Positions 9,874 through 20,518 of a DNA stretch of 64,000 nucleotides are shown one piece after another (the stretch's first letter is position 1; each line of letters opens with the position of its first letter). Location of the stretch: positions 124,001 to 188,000 of the forward strand of contig NZ_JABVCF010000011.1 of NCBI RefSeq assembly GCF_014595955.1, read 5' to 3'. The notes under the pieces were generated by a model that was given only the letters and a program-made list of their open reading frames with translations, did not search any database and had not been told where the DNA came from. The position numbers were made by a program, and so were the translations under genes. This DNA is from Pseudaminobacter soli (ex Zhang et al. 2022). GTDB lineage: Bacteria > Pseudomonadota > Alphaproteobacteria > Rhizobiales > Rhizobiaceae.

Positions 9874-9902
9874 TATATGGGCTATGCCTGCCCAACAAAC
9901 AA
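9874..9902 (-). promoter_or_regulatory. Sigma70-type promoter of the small RNA
   Basis: Minus-strand TTGTTT (9902-9897) and CATATA (9879-9874) are separated by exactly 17 bp, placing the start near 9867, immediately before hairpin 1. Confidence 0.6.
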
Positions 9903-9994
9903 GCATGTCGCTTGCAAAGCTCCCATGCAAAAAAGCAGCGCCTGTGGTCCAATGTCCTTACGGAACGAATGGCTCAGACCGAAGGAGGTCGTTT

Positions 9995-10891
9995 TCAGAA
10001 CGACCAGTTGCGTGCCTTGGTGATGACGAAGTCGCGGAAGGCCTGGAGCTTGGCCTGGTTTTTCATCGCTTCGGGGTAGCAGAAATAGGTGTCGAAGGAC
10101 GGCACCTCGGTTTCCGGAAGGAGCTGGATCAACCCCGAGTCCTTGTCGACCAGATAATCCGGCAGCATGGCGATGCCGGCGCCGCGCTGGACCGCCCGCC
10201 GAATCGAAATGAGGTCGTTGATCTGCAGCGTCGCGACGCGCTGTCCGCCGTCGAAGTCGCCTACCGTCTCCAGCCAGTTGAGTTCGCTGAGATGCGGCGG
10301 AACCGGCAAGCCGAAGGTGACGATGCGATGGTTCTTCAGGTCTGAGATCGAGTTCGGCTTCCCCCATTTGCTGACGTAGGAGGGTGAGGCGAACAGGTGG
10401 AAGTGCACAGTGAACAGGCGGCGCTGGATCAGATCCGGCTGTTGCGGCTGGCGCAGCCTGATCGCGCAGTCCGCCTGCCGCATGGTCAAATCCAGTTCCT
10501 CGTTGGCGAGGATGAGTTGGATCTGGATGTCCGGGTAAAGTTCAAGAAATTCGGGGATGCGCTCGGTAAGCCAACCGGCTCCCAGGCCGACCGTCGTGGT
10601 GACTCGGAGAATGCCGGAGGGCTTGTCCTTCGCCTCGGTGAGGCGCGATCGCACCGATTCCAGTTTGAGCAGCACGTCATGGGCGGTGCGGAACAGCAAC
10701 TCGCCCTGTTCGGTAAGAACCAGACCCCGTGCATGCCGGTGGAACAGCGGGACGCCGACATCGTGCTCGAGCGCGCTCACCTGGCGTGAAATGGCCGATT
10801 GCGAAAGCCTCAGCGTCTCTGCCGCATGCGTGAACGAGCCGGCTTCGGCCGCGGCATGGAACACCCGCAGCTTGTCCCAATCGAGTGACAT
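9995..10891 (-). CDS. LysR-family transcriptional regulator
   Basis: A 298-residue LysR-type regulator. ATG 10891 (MSLDWDKLRVFHAAAEAGSF) follows AGAGGGGAACAG; the longer upstream frame overlaps trxB and is rejected. The N-terminal winged helix-turn-helix carries HAAETLRLSQSAISRQVSALE (residues about 20-42), followed by a periplasmic-binding-protein-like effector domain. It starts 59 bp after the trxB stop on the same strand, so trxB and lysR are probably co-transcribed. Its effector and target genes cannot be told. The small RNA gene follows it. Confidence 0.9.
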   Translation of the reverse strand: MSLDWDKLRVFHAAAEAGSFTHAAETLRLSQSAISRQVSALEHDVGVPLFHRHARGLVLTEQGELLFRTAHDVLLKLESVRSRLTEAKDKPSGILRVTTTVGLGAGWLTERIPEFLELYPDIQIQLILANEELDLTMRQADCAIRLRQPQQPDLIQRRLFTVHFHLFASPSYVSKWGKPNSISDLKNHRIVTFGLPVPPHLSELNWLETVGDFDGGQRVATLQINDLISIRRAVQRGAGIAMLPDYLVDKDSGLIQLLPETEVPSFDTYFCYPEAMKNQAKLQAFRDFVITKARNWSF

Positions 10892-10949
10892 CTGTTCCCC
10901 TCTTATCGCCGGCTTCTCGCCGCCGGTACGAGCGATCTTGCGTGCGTCT

Positions 10950-12631
<1,682 letters not shown>

Positions 12632-12764
12632 CGCGCCGATCGGCCAGGTGCCGCGCCGACATTGCGACGCAATCAGCCCCTAACAAGAGCGCAACGAATC
12701 AAGCATGACGGCTTGTGACCGGTGGCACTCACCGACCATTTCCCGAAGATTTTGCGATCCCCCG

Positions 12765-14678
12765 ATGCGAATTGCCTACAGACCCGAGATCGACGGCCTG
12801 CGCGCCATTGCCGTGCTCTCCGTGATGCTCTTCCACTTCGGCGTGCCCGGCTTCGGGGGCGGCTTTGTCGGGGTGGACGTCTTCTTCGTCATCAGCGGCT
12901 ATCTGATCACGCGGCTGATCAGCGAGGAGATCTCGACGACAGGCAATTTCAGATTTGCCGAGTTCTATGTAAGGCGGATACGCAGGTTGTTTCCGGCGCT
13001 CGTCTCCGTCCTGATCGTCAGCGCGCTGGTGGCCGTCGTGGTTCTGTCGCCCGAACACCTGAAGCGGTTCGTCCGCGAGATGATGACGGCCGTACTGTCC
13101 GTCTCCAATATATTCTTCTTCTCTCAGTCCGGCTATTTCGACGTCAGCAAGACCTACAAGGTCCTCCTGCATACCTGGTCGCTGGGGGTGGAAGAGCAGT
13201 TTTACCTGATATGGCCAGTGTTCCTCCTTTTCGCCTTGCGCCTTCGGCGCAGAGCATTTTTGAGTGTCTTCGTCGCCTTGGGCATCTGTACCTTATTGGC
13301 TGCCGAGTTTTGGCACGACCGTGAGGCCGCTTTCTTCCTTACGCCGTTCCGCATCTATGAGTTCGCCATCGGCGCCGGGCTCGTCTGGCTGGAGCGTTAT
13401 CAAGCGCCACGGCTAGCTTCGGAATTTGCAGCTGTTTGCGGCCTGGCGATGATCGCCGCAGCGGCACACCTGATCACGCCGGAGATGCATTTTCCGGGGC
13501 TGCTCGCGTTGCTTCCCACAGTAGGCGCCGCTCTCGTCATCTATGCTCGCGATGCGAGCCTGGCCGGTCTTCTGACCAGGAACCCGGTCAGTGTATGGAT
13601 CGGCAAGATCAGCTACTCGCTGTATCTCGTTCACTGGCCGCTCTTCGTCTTCTACTTCTACGTGAACTACCGGCCGCTTACCCTGTTCGACCGCACTGCC
13701 TTGGTGGTCGGCTCCTTCGTGCTCGCCACCGCGCTCCATCGGTTCGTGGAACAACCATTCCGCCATCCAAGGCCCGGCAAAGGGGAGATGGGCCGCTTCG
13801 CCACGCGAACCGCTGTGTTGGGAGCGTCGATCATCGCTTTGGGCGTTTCTGTCGTATTGGGGGGAGGCTGGCATTGGAGACTTTCGGCCGAGACCGCGAG
13901 CCTGCTTGCCAGTGCTCGGCGCCTGACCGTTCATGTCGATCCCTGTCATTACCGGTCTGAGAAGATAACCCCAGAGTTGCAGTCGAAGCTCGACGAATGT
14001 TTCAAGCAGCGCGGTTCGGCAGTTCTTATCCTCGGCGACAGCCACGGATCCGACCTGTTCGACGCCTTGGCCTCCAATAGCGGCGACAGGCATGTGATCG
14101 GGATCACAGATGGCGGTTGCCGGCCCGTCCGGCCGCTGCACGAGTGCTACTTCCGTGAACTGCCGAATTTTCTTGCCAGCAACAAGAGCAAGATCGACAG
14201 TATCGTTTTCACGCAGAAGGGCAGCTATTTCCTCACCGATTACATCAGCCTGCCGGTGGACCTTGAGGTTATCGACGGGACTGTCGACTTCGTTGCCAAG
14301 CTCGCCGGAACGGGGATCGAGACGGTTTGGCTGGGACCTCAGGAGGAGCCGAATTACGAAGTCGAGCATTTTGTGCCCGTGGCCACCCAGCCGACACTCG
14401 GGGAGAGCTTCCTGAGAGCTGAAAACCAGCACATAAAGGATGTTGAGGACGAGGTCAGAAAGAGATTGGGGGCGTCAGGTGTTCCGGTGACTTATATCTC
14501 GAAACTCGAGACCATCGGAAAGTTGACGCCTGCGCTGTTTGTCGTAGACGGCGAGTACACCTACTCGGACGCGACTCACTGGTCGGCGAAGGGCGAGGAG
14601 ATATTCGGCGCGATGTTGATGCGAAATCCAATACTTCACCGAATCTTTTTCTCCGCCTCCAAGACAGGAGCATCCTAG
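12765..14678 (+). CDS. OafA/YrhL-type O-acyltransferase with SGNH domain
   Basis: A 637-residue inner-membrane acyltransferase. ATG 12765 (MRIAYRPEIDGLRAIAVLSV) matches the canonical acyltransferase-3 N-terminus; the upstream ATG at 12705 adds non-conserved residues. About ten membrane segments fill residues 15-385, including the MLFHFG histidine region and TWSLGVEEQFYLIWP. After about residue 420 a periplasmic SGNH domain follows, with ILGDSHGSD (catalytic Ser) and SDATHWSAKGEEIFG (catalytic Asp/His). The two halves move an acetyl group from the cytoplasm onto a surface glycan. It opens the polysaccharide cluster. Confidence 0.9.
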   Translation: MRIAYRPEIDGLRAIAVLSVMLFHFGVPGFGGGFVGVDVFFVISGYLITRLISEEISTTGNFRFAEFYVRRIRRLFPALVSVLIVSALVAVVVLSPEHLKRFVREMMTAVLSVSNIFFFSQSGYFDVSKTYKVLLHTWSLGVEEQFYLIWPVFLLFALRLRRRAFLSVFVALGICTLLAAEFWHDREAAFFLTPFRIYEFAIGAGLVWLERYQAPRLASEFAAVCGLAMIAAAAHLITPEMHFPGLLALLPTVGAALVIYARDASLAGLLTRNPVSVWIGKISYSLYLVHWPLFVFYFYVNYRPLTLFDRTALVVGSFVLATALHRFVEQPFRHPRPGKGEMGRFATRTAVLGASIIALGVSVVLGGGWHWRLSAETASLLASARRLTVHVDPCHYRSEKITPELQSKLDECFKQRGSAVLILGDSHGSDLFDALASNSGDRHVIGITDGGCRPVRPLHECYFRELPNFLASNKSKIDSIVFTQKGSYFLTDYISLPVDLEVIDGTVDFVAKLAGTGIETVWLGPQEEPNYEVEHFVPVATQPTLGESFLRAENQHIKDVEDEVRKRLGASGVPVTYISKLETIGKLTPALFVVDGEYTYSDATHWSAKGEEIFGAMLMRNPILHRIFFSASKTGAS

Positions 14679-14715
14679 AACTGATGATAGCTGGTGATAC
14701 CCTGTCCGAATCTGA

Positions 14716-15564
14716 ATGACGCTGCACGTTTCCTTCCACACCTACCCGCACTTCTGGCCTTTTCCGGTCTCCTGGAAACGATGGTCGAAGCTGAGCGACA
14801 AATACCAGCTTGGCCATGCGCTGCGGGTGGGCATGAAGCGCCATGGGGTCAGGACGTCGAAGGCGAAGAAATATGAGGTTCCCGACAGCGACATTGCCGT
14901 CGTTTGGTCGTGGAAGCAGCACCGCCTCATCGAGGGCATGCTTTCCTCGGGGCGCCATGTGCTGGTGCTGGAGCGGGGTTTTCTGCCCAATCGAAAGGAG
15001 TGGTGCAGCCTGGCCCTCGACGGGTTCAACGGGCGCGGCAGGTTCGCGCCTCCGGCGGACAACGGCGAGAGATGGCGCACGCATTTTGCGCATCACCTAA
15101 AACCCTGGAAGGAGGGGGCGGGAGAGTACGTGCTTGTAATAGGCAAGGGCGCCAACGACGTCTCCCTGCACGGCGCCAGCTTCATGGCGTGGCTCGAGGA
15201 GCAGGTCCGGCTGCTACTGAGCGCAGGCCATCGCGTGGTCTACCGGCCCCACCCCGATCGGCCGACGCCCTGTCCTGAGGGCGCCGAACTCTCCACCAGA
15301 ACGCTCAAGGAGGACCTCGCCTGCGCCTCCTTCATCGTGTCGTTCAACTCATCGACGGATGTGGAGGCGGTTCTATCCGGCGTGCCGGCGGTGATCACCG
15401 ATCCCGGCTCGCTGGCCTATCCCGTCGCGGCGCACTCGGTCCTTGAACCCCTGTCCCGTCCCGATCGGACCAAATGGTGCCATGCCCTGGCCTGGCGGCA
15501 ATGGACGGCTGAGGAACTGCGCAACGGCGATGCCTGGGATCACGTGAAGCAACTCCTGGCCTAG
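14716..15564 (+). CDS. Capsule/Kdo-transferase-like polysaccharide protein
   Basis: A 282-residue protein without signal peptide or membrane segment. The second half has a GT-B-like fold signature: VLVIGKGANDVSLHG, VVYRPHPDRPTP, then FIVSFNSSTDVEAVLSGVPAVI. This HP...S(N)SS...EA...G.P arrangement recurs in capsule-polysaccharide (KpsS/LpsZ-like) and CDP-glycerol-type transferases. The N-terminal half (HTYPHFWPFPVSWKRW) is not recognised. Position in the glycan cluster supports a role in surface polysaccharide assembly; the donor sugar is unknown. Confidence 0.6.
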   Translation: MTLHVSFHTYPHFWPFPVSWKRWSKLSDKYQLGHALRVGMKRHGVRTSKAKKYEVPDSDIAVVWSWKQHRLIEGMLSSGRHVLVLERGFLPNRKEWCSLALDGFNGRGRFAPPADNGERWRTHFAHHLKPWKEGAGEYVLVIGKGANDVSLHGASFMAWLEEQVRLLLSAGHRVVYRPHPDRPTPCPEGAELSTRTLKEDLACASFIVSFNSSTDVEAVLSGVPAVITDPGSLAYPVAAHSVLEPLSRPDRTKWCHALAWRQWTAEELRNGDAWDHVKQLLA

Positions 15565-15702
15565 CAGGGGGGAATCAAGCGGGCCGACCTCGGGGGGCGC
15601 GTAACCACCACCGTTCGCGAGATCGCTCCCGACGCTCAGGCCTATGCGGGTGCGAACAGGGCTGCTAGAGCGCATTACGAAGCTGAAGGCTCCGATTGAA
15701 GA

Positions 15703-16371
15703 ATGTCACGCGCTGAGATCGACTGGTCCGTTTTCCGCAGCCGTCAACAGAAGTGGCTCGCAAAGCTGGGAATCCTCGATCGGCCGTGGCTGATCCTTGG
15801 CGCAGCGCCGTCGCCGACCATCCCGGAGGGGATACTGTCCACTCATGCGCGCGTCGACATAAACAATTCTGGCCTGAGCGCGGCCTCCTTGGGTCTGGGG
15901 CGCGCCGATCTCACCCTTCGCAAGAAAAGCAAGCCCTGGTCCGAGCACCCAAACCTGAACACGCGGGGGCTTCTCTGGTACAACACCAATCCGAGCTGGC
16001 TCCTGAGGCTCCAACTCCTGACGATGCCCCGGGTTCGGGTGGACAGCATCATGGCGGTCACGCGCACCGAGCGCGATGGCCTTGTGGAACTGATGGCCGG
16101 CGAGAGCGTCCGCGGCACGGGCGATATCGGCAAGGCAAGCAACGGCGTCGCCGGTCTTTGCTACGCGCTCTTTGTCGGAGTGCCACAAATAGTCCTGTGC
16201 GGCATCTCGCTCTCCAAGCAGGGCCATTTCTACAACGAGCTGGCGCGCAAGCGCCTGCAGGTTTCGGAGGACGCGTTCGTCCTATCCAGGCTCAAGGACA
16301 GGCCCGAACTGTTCACCACCGAACCGGACCTGTCGGCCGAAGCCGGGATCAAGCTGTGGCAGGCCGGCTAG
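15703..16371 (+). CDS. Sialyltransferase-like (GT42/DUF115-like) protein
   Basis: A 222-residue protein. LDRPWLILGAAPSPTIPEGI resembles the nucleotide-binding opening of small bacterial sialyltransferase-like and DUF115 proteins. A later segment, ASNGVAGLCYALFVGVPQIV followed by CGISLSKQGHFYNE, is the kind of motif that positions a catalytic histidine in this class. The last 23 bp overlap the convergent methyltransferase gene. Assignment is by motif shape only; the donor (CMP-sialic acid-like or other) cannot be told. Confidence 0.5.
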   Translation: MSRAEIDWSVFRSRQQKWLAKLGILDRPWLILGAAPSPTIPEGILSTHARVDINNSGLSAASLGLGRADLTLRKKSKPWSEHPNLNTRGLLWYNTNPSWLLRLQLLTMPRVRVDSIMAVTRTERDGLVELMAGESVRGTGDIGKASNGVAGLCYALFVGVPQIVLCGISLSKQGHFYNELARKRLQVSEDAFVLSRLKDRPELFTTEPDLSAEAGIKLWQAG

Positions 16372-17131
16372 TCTCCAGGATTGTGACAACGCACTGGCCG
16401 GTGGTCAGGTGCAGGACGGTCTCGGGCTTATCCGCGAAGAACTCGTCGAATGCGCGTCTCGCGCCTGGGCAGTGTTCGGAACCGTAATCGTCGCAGACGA
16501 TGAAGCCCCCGGTGGTCATACGCGGATAGAAGAACTCCAGGCTGTCCAGCGTCGGCTGGTGGAGGTCGACATCGATGTGGACCAACGAGAACGACCGGTC
16601 GGCAACCTCCGGGAAGCGGGCGGGTATCCAGCCCTGCATGATCTGGACCTTCGGGTAGTCCTTCAGGTTCTCCTTGATGATCTCGATCGGCGCGAGGATG
16701 TCGCCCTTGCTCCAGTACGCCTCTCCGCCTTCCAGCCTATCCTCGGCCGTGGGTTCCGACAGGCCCTCGAAGGAGTCGAAGACGAACAGCGTCTTCTCGC
16801 TTGCAGGCCCGCGCCCAGTCAGCATGAAGGTGGCCGATCGGCCGAAGCGCGATCCGCATTCGGCGATGTCGCCAGCAATCGCGCGCGTCTTGCGAGCGAG
16901 ATCGAGCAGCGTGAAGCACCGATCATCGGGAACGCCGGTGATGGACTTCGCTCGCGCCCTGAGAAATTCCTCGTCGTGGTACCAGATCAGGTTGTGCCTG
17001 TAGAGCTGGAGATCGTTCTTCTTCGCATAGCGGTTGAGAAGCTTGAACCGCGCCTTGCGCCGTACTTCGGGTGAGGACGAGTACTGCTGAACGAGCTTCG
17101 AGTTCAGGATTCTCGAGATGAAGTTTTTCAT
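16349..17131 (-). CDS. TylF/macrocin-type O-methyltransferase
   Basis: A 260-residue SAM-dependent methyltransferase of the TylF family, which O-methylates sugars. Visible are the SAM-binding GDIAECGSRFGRSATFML, the acidic DSFEGLSEP motif, and metal-ligand aspartates in LVHIDVDLHQPTLDSLEFF and VCDDYGS. ATG 17131 follows AAGGAATCTGT. Its 3' end overlaps the gene at 15703-16371 by 23 bp in convergent orientation. It probably caps or decorates a sugar of the LPS or another surface glycan made by neighbours. Confidence 0.85.
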   Translation of the reverse strand: MKNFISRILNSKLVQQYSSSPEVRRKARFKLLNRYAKKNDLQLYRHNLIWYHDEEFLRARAKSITGVPDDRCFTLLDLARKTRAIAGDIAECGSRFGRSATFMLTGRGPASEKTLFVFDSFEGLSEPTAEDRLEGGEAYWSKGDILAPIEIIKENLKDYPKVQIMQGWIPARFPEVADRSFSLVHIDVDLHQPTLDSLEFFYPRMTTGGFIVCDDYGSEHCPGARRAFDEFFADKPETVLHLTTGQCVVTILETSRPATA

Positions 17132-17175
17132 ACAGATTCCTTGATTGGCGAGGCCAAGGTGGGGGCGCTGCGGTT

Positions 17176-17802
17176 TCAGATGAGTGCAGAAAGATCCAGG
17201 AGCCCTTCCTGCTGCTTCCGTCTCATCCAGTTTTCCTCGCCCGCCCAGTCATGTCTCTTCCATCCGGCCCAACTGAAGCCCACCAGTTCAATGCGCCACT
17301 CCGGAGCCGGAAATCGCTGCAGCGCGTATCGGGTGCCGAGATAGCCGGTACTGGGAAAGACCTTGTGTCTCTGCACCAGCTCCAGGCCCAATTCGTCGCA
17401 GCTTTCCTCGTAGAAGGTTACGGGCAGGATGGTGACCGATTTTCCCAACTTGCCGAACACCTCGATGATCCGCCACGTCCAGTCGGTCCGTCGTCCCTTC
17501 AGCCATGACAGCGGGTTCGGCTTCGGGTGATAGCGCGCGATTACGGTGGGGTGGTAGGCCAGTATGATCTCCTTCGCGTTGCGAAGGACCGGAGATTGGA
17601 GGAAGCCCTGGTTGGCAAGCCTGGCCTGCATGGGCTTGCCGGAATTCATCATGAAGATGATGTCGGTCTTTGTTCCGACTTGGTCGAGCGGCTGCTTCGG
17701 GTTGTTGAACCGGATCACCACGTCCGCCGCTTCGATGAAATCGGCCGAGCCCGGCCGAAGCGGGCCGTTCCCGACAATAGTCACTCGCTTCGGTGTGTTC
17801 AT
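17176..17802 (-). CDS. GT29-like sialyltransferase-family protein
   Basis: A 208-residue protein showing all three sialyl motifs in order: an L-type motif (VTIVGNGPLRPGSADFI...ADVVIRFNN...VGTKTDIIF), an S-type motif (FPSTGYLGTRYAL, about residue 150) and a VS-type H-x4-E (HDWAGEENW, about residue 187). That layout is characteristic of GT29 enzymes, usually discussed for eukaryotes but present in some bacteria. It ends 44 bp upstream of the methyltransferase start on the same strand, suggesting one operon. Linking a sialic-acid-like or Kdo residue to LPS is a reasonable inference. Confidence 0.65.
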   Translation of the reverse strand: MNTPKRVTIVGNGPLRPGSADFIEAADVVIRFNNPKQPLDQVGTKTDIIFMMNSGKPMQARLANQGFLQSPVLRNAKEIILAYHPTVIARYHPKPNPLSWLKGRRTDWTWRIIEVFGKLGKSVTILPVTFYEESCDELGLELVQRHKVFPSTGYLGTRYALQRFPAPEWRIELVGFSWAGWKRHDWAGEENWMRRKQQEGLLDLSALI

Positions 17803-17943
17803 GCGCGCATCCGCCCGCCCGTAAGAGAAGTCGGACCTCTACTTCAAGGGGAACTCGGTCTTCAACAGGGCGCGGGGGCCGCTGTTGAATAATCGCCATC
17901 AAGCCGCTATTGCCCCAGCAGCGAGATATCAGCGAGGATTGCC

Positions 17944-18645
17944 ATGGGTGACGGTTTGAAGGTGTACATCGGCTGGGATTCGCGCGAGCCGATCGCCTAT
18001 GACGTCGCCAGGCACTCGCTCCTCAAGAATTCCAGCATCCCCGTCGAAGTGATCCCGATCAAGCTGCAGGAACTGATCGAGCAGGGCGCATATACGAGGG
18101 AGGTCGATCCGCTCGCCTCGACCGAGTTCACTTATTCCCGGTTCTTCACGCCGTATCTCGCCGGTTTCAAGGGCTGGGCGCTGTTCTGCGACTGCGACTT
18201 CCTCTTCTTCGGCGATGTCGCCGGCCTCCTGTCCTACCGCGACCCGTCCAAGGCCGTTCTCTGCGCGCAGCACGACTACAAGCCGAAGGAATCGGTGAAG
18301 ATGGACGGGAAGGTGCAGACCGCCTATCCCAGGAAAAACTGGTCGTCCTTCATGCTCTTCAACTGCGAGCACCCCTCGACCCGCAAGCTGACGCCCGAGG
18401 TGATCAACAGCGAGAGCGGCGCCTATCTGCACCGCATGCAGTGGGCGGCCGACGAGGAGATCGGTTCGCTTCCGATCGAATGGAACTGGCTGGAAGGCTG
18501 GAACGACAAGCCGGCGTCGGGCTATCCGAAGGCGGTCCACTTTACGAGCGGCGGCCCCTGGTTCAAGGACTGGCAGAACGTCGACTATGGCGACGAGTGG
18601 CGCCGGGAGGCCGACACGGTCGAGCCCGGCTGGAAGCCGATCTGA
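17944..18645 (+). CDS. GT8-like glycosyltransferase
   Basis: A 233-residue GT-A-fold glycosyltransferase. It starts KVYIGWDSREPIAYDVARHS, has the nucleotide-sugar/metal motif FCDCDFLFF (D-x-D type, about residues 82-90), and the family blocks AQHDYKPKES, YPRKNWSSFMLFNC and EWNWLEGW with AVHFTSGGPWF near the end. It is a soluble cytoplasmic enzyme with no membrane segment and is the only plus-strand gene among the minus-strand transferases here. Donor and acceptor sugars are unknown. Confidence 0.8.
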   Translation: MGDGLKVYIGWDSREPIAYDVARHSLLKNSSIPVEVIPIKLQELIEQGAYTREVDPLASTEFTYSRFFTPYLAGFKGWALFCDCDFLFFGDVAGLLSYRDPSKAVLCAQHDYKPKESVKMDGKVQTAYPRKNWSSFMLFNCEHPSTRKLTPEVINSESGAYLHRMQWAADEEIGSLPIEWNWLEGWNDKPASGYPKAVHFTSGGPWFKDWQNVDYGDEWRREADTVEPGWKPI

Positions 18646-18682
18646 CCGGGCAAACCTGCCGGACAGAGCGGGAGGCCGAACC

Positions 18683-19429
18683 TCAGATCTGGCGCAGCCG
18701 CAAGGCCAGGCGATAGCTCGCCCGTTTGATCTCCCGCGAGAGCACGTCGAGCGGCTTTCGGGTCTTCTTCTGAACGACCGACCCGCCGAGCAGGTGGCCG
18801 ATCTGGCGGATGATCGGCGGGTGCATCGCCAACACGCGGACTGCGGGTATGCATCGTAGCTGAATCGTGGTGTCGACCGGTCTGTCGAACACTTCCGTGG
18901 CCTTCAGCAACTCGATCGCAGCCTGGCGGCCCACCAATTGCATCTGCATGCCCGCGCCCAGCCGTTTCGGGTGAACGAGCCTAGCCTCTCCCGCCTCCGC
19001 CGCGAGCGTTCCTTTGTCCGTATAGTCCCGGTAGGGGAAGCGGATATAGTCGCCGGGCCGGATCGACTGCAGTGCCAACTGCAAGGCCGTGTCGAAATGT
19101 GGACCGTCAGGCTCGACGTCATCCTCGATGATCAAACCTGCGTCCAGTCCGCGATCGACGATCTCACGCCAGGCTTTTCTGTGGGACAGGAAGCAGCCGA
19201 CCTCGGTCCGGCGCAGTTCGAAGGGGTAGCGCGGCCGGTGCAGCCGCCGTCGGTAGACGGCTTGCACGTCTTCATCGGAGAGTTGAAGCCCGTCGACGGC
19301 ATCGAGAATGGTGACGGGCATCGGTAGCATGGAGGCGAGACGCTCGGCCTGCGGGCGGCGTCGTTCGGCGCGTCGCAGATGAATGACGAAGGCCCCGACC
19401 TGCAGCGGAAGGTCCAGGCTCGTATTCAT
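18683..19429 (-). CDS. GT25-family LPS glycosyltransferase
   Basis: A 248-residue glycosyltransferase of the LPS beta-1,4-galactosyltransferase (LgtB/GT25) type: FVIHLRRAERRRPQAERL, VDGLQL, GCFLSHRKAWREIVDRG and the acidic IIEDDVEPDG donor-site motif, followed by PKRLGAGMQMQLVGRQAA. ATG 19429 overlaps the stop of the upstream gene as ATGA, which decides the start over an ATG at 19441 and indicates translational coupling in an lpcC-GT25 operon. Confidence 0.88.
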   Translation of the reverse strand: MNTSLDLPLQVGAFVIHLRRAERRRPQAERLASMLPMPVTILDAVDGLQLSDEDVQAVYRRRLHRPRYPFELRRTEVGCFLSHRKAWREIVDRGLDAGLIIEDDVEPDGPHFDTALQLALQSIRPGDYIRFPYRDYTDKGTLAAEAGEARLVHPKRLGAGMQMQLVGRQAAIELLKATEVFDRPVDTTIQLRCIPAVRVLAMHPPIIRQIGHLLGGSVVQKKTRKPLDVLSREIKRASYRLALRLRQI

Positions 19430-20463
19430 CCCCGAGCCCACATCTTCTGGTACACCGAGTGAAGGCCGTTGGCTTCATTCTGGAGCGGGAAATGGCTCCA
19501 GACATGCGCCAGCCCCGCCTCTCCATGACGCTTCGCGAGCCCCGGATCAGCCAGATAGGGGCGAACCGCTTCGCGAAGAGACTCGCCGTCACTGGCTGGC
19601 ACCACGGCTCCGGTGACGCCGGGAACGATCATTTCAGCATAGGCGCCCGCATCGCTCGCCACGACGGCCGAACCCGATGCCATGGCTTCGAGCGGCGTCA
19701 GGCCAAAACCCTCGTTGCGTGAAGGCGCAACATAAAGCGAGACGCGCCGGTACCAGACCCTTATGTCGGGAACCTCACCCAGAAAGAGGATGCGGTCCTG
19801 AAGACCGGCCGCTGCGATGCGAGCCTTCAGGCCCTCGGTCCAGGCCCGATGCTCAGGCCTTACCCGTCCAGTGATCACCGCAGTCCAGTCAGGATGATCA
19901 GGCAACAGTTCGATCATCGCCTCGACGAAAAGGTCTGTTCCCTTCTGGGGCCGCACGCGCCCGAAGCAGCCGATCGCATACTTCCCGGGCAATCCGGCCG
20001 CTGCGAAGTTGTCTTCTGCGGTGCGCGGCGGATGGAACGCTTCCAGGTCGATCCCGTGCATGATCACCTGGTGCGGAACCTCGAGGTAGCTGCCCGAGCG
20101 GCCGCTCGTCGCCACCACGGCATCCATCCGCCGAATCAGCCATTTGGTGAAGGGCTTGTGGTGGCGCTGGCCGGCGGAGGTGAACATGAGATGCAACGGC
20201 GCGCCGAGCGCCTTGAACAGAATGCCGCCCACCATCTCGATGTTTCGGCGCGCATGCCAGATGCGTTTGCGGCCGGATGCGGGCCGGCGCCACAGGAGCG
20301 GCATCTGCCAGAACCGCATTTTGGGAAGCCCGTCCGGCAGGCCCGGCCCAAACGTGGTGATGCCGATCTGCCTCGCCTGCACCGGGACGAGCTGAATGAT
20401 GGTGCTGGTCACGCCCGACAATCGCCGCTTGAAATGAGGTGCGATCACCTCGATGTGCGACAT
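19426..20463 (-). CDS. lpcC: LPS core mannosyltransferase LpcC/LpsB (GT4)
   Basis: A 345-residue GT-B glycosyltransferase. The N-terminal block IEVIAPHFKRRLSGVTSTI and the later WHARRN, TSAGQRHHKPFTKWLIRRMD and HQVIMHGID segments match rhizobial LpcC/LpsB, which adds mannose to the inner Kdo core of LPS. The C-terminal half has CFGRVRPQKGTDLF and the EGFGLTPLEAMASG donor-binding glutamates of GT4. MSHIEV at 20463 fits family N-termini; longer starts at 20502 or 20571 run into greA. The gene follows greA by 55 bp on the same strand and overlaps the GT25 gene by 4 bp. Confidence 0.88.
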   Translation of the reverse strand: MSHIEVIAPHFKRRLSGVTSTIIQLVPVQARQIGITTFGPGLPDGLPKMRFWQMPLLWRRPASGRKRIWHARRNIEMVGGILFKALGAPLHLMFTSAGQRHHKPFTKWLIRRMDAVVATSGRSGSYLEVPHQVIMHGIDLEAFHPPRTAEDNFAAAGLPGKYAIGCFGRVRPQKGTDLFVEAMIELLPDHPDWTAVITGRVRPEHRAWTEGLKARIAAAGLQDRILFLGEVPDIRVWYRRVSLYVAPSRNEGFGLTPLEAMASGSAVVASDAGAYAEMIVPGVTGAVVPASDGESLREAVRPYLADPGLAKRHGEAGLAHVWSHFPLQNEANGLHSVYQKMWARG

Positions 20464-20518
20464 ATCGGGGGCAGCGCCGGTCGCCGGCGCTGATGGAGCA
20501 AGCATCGGGGCGCTCTGG

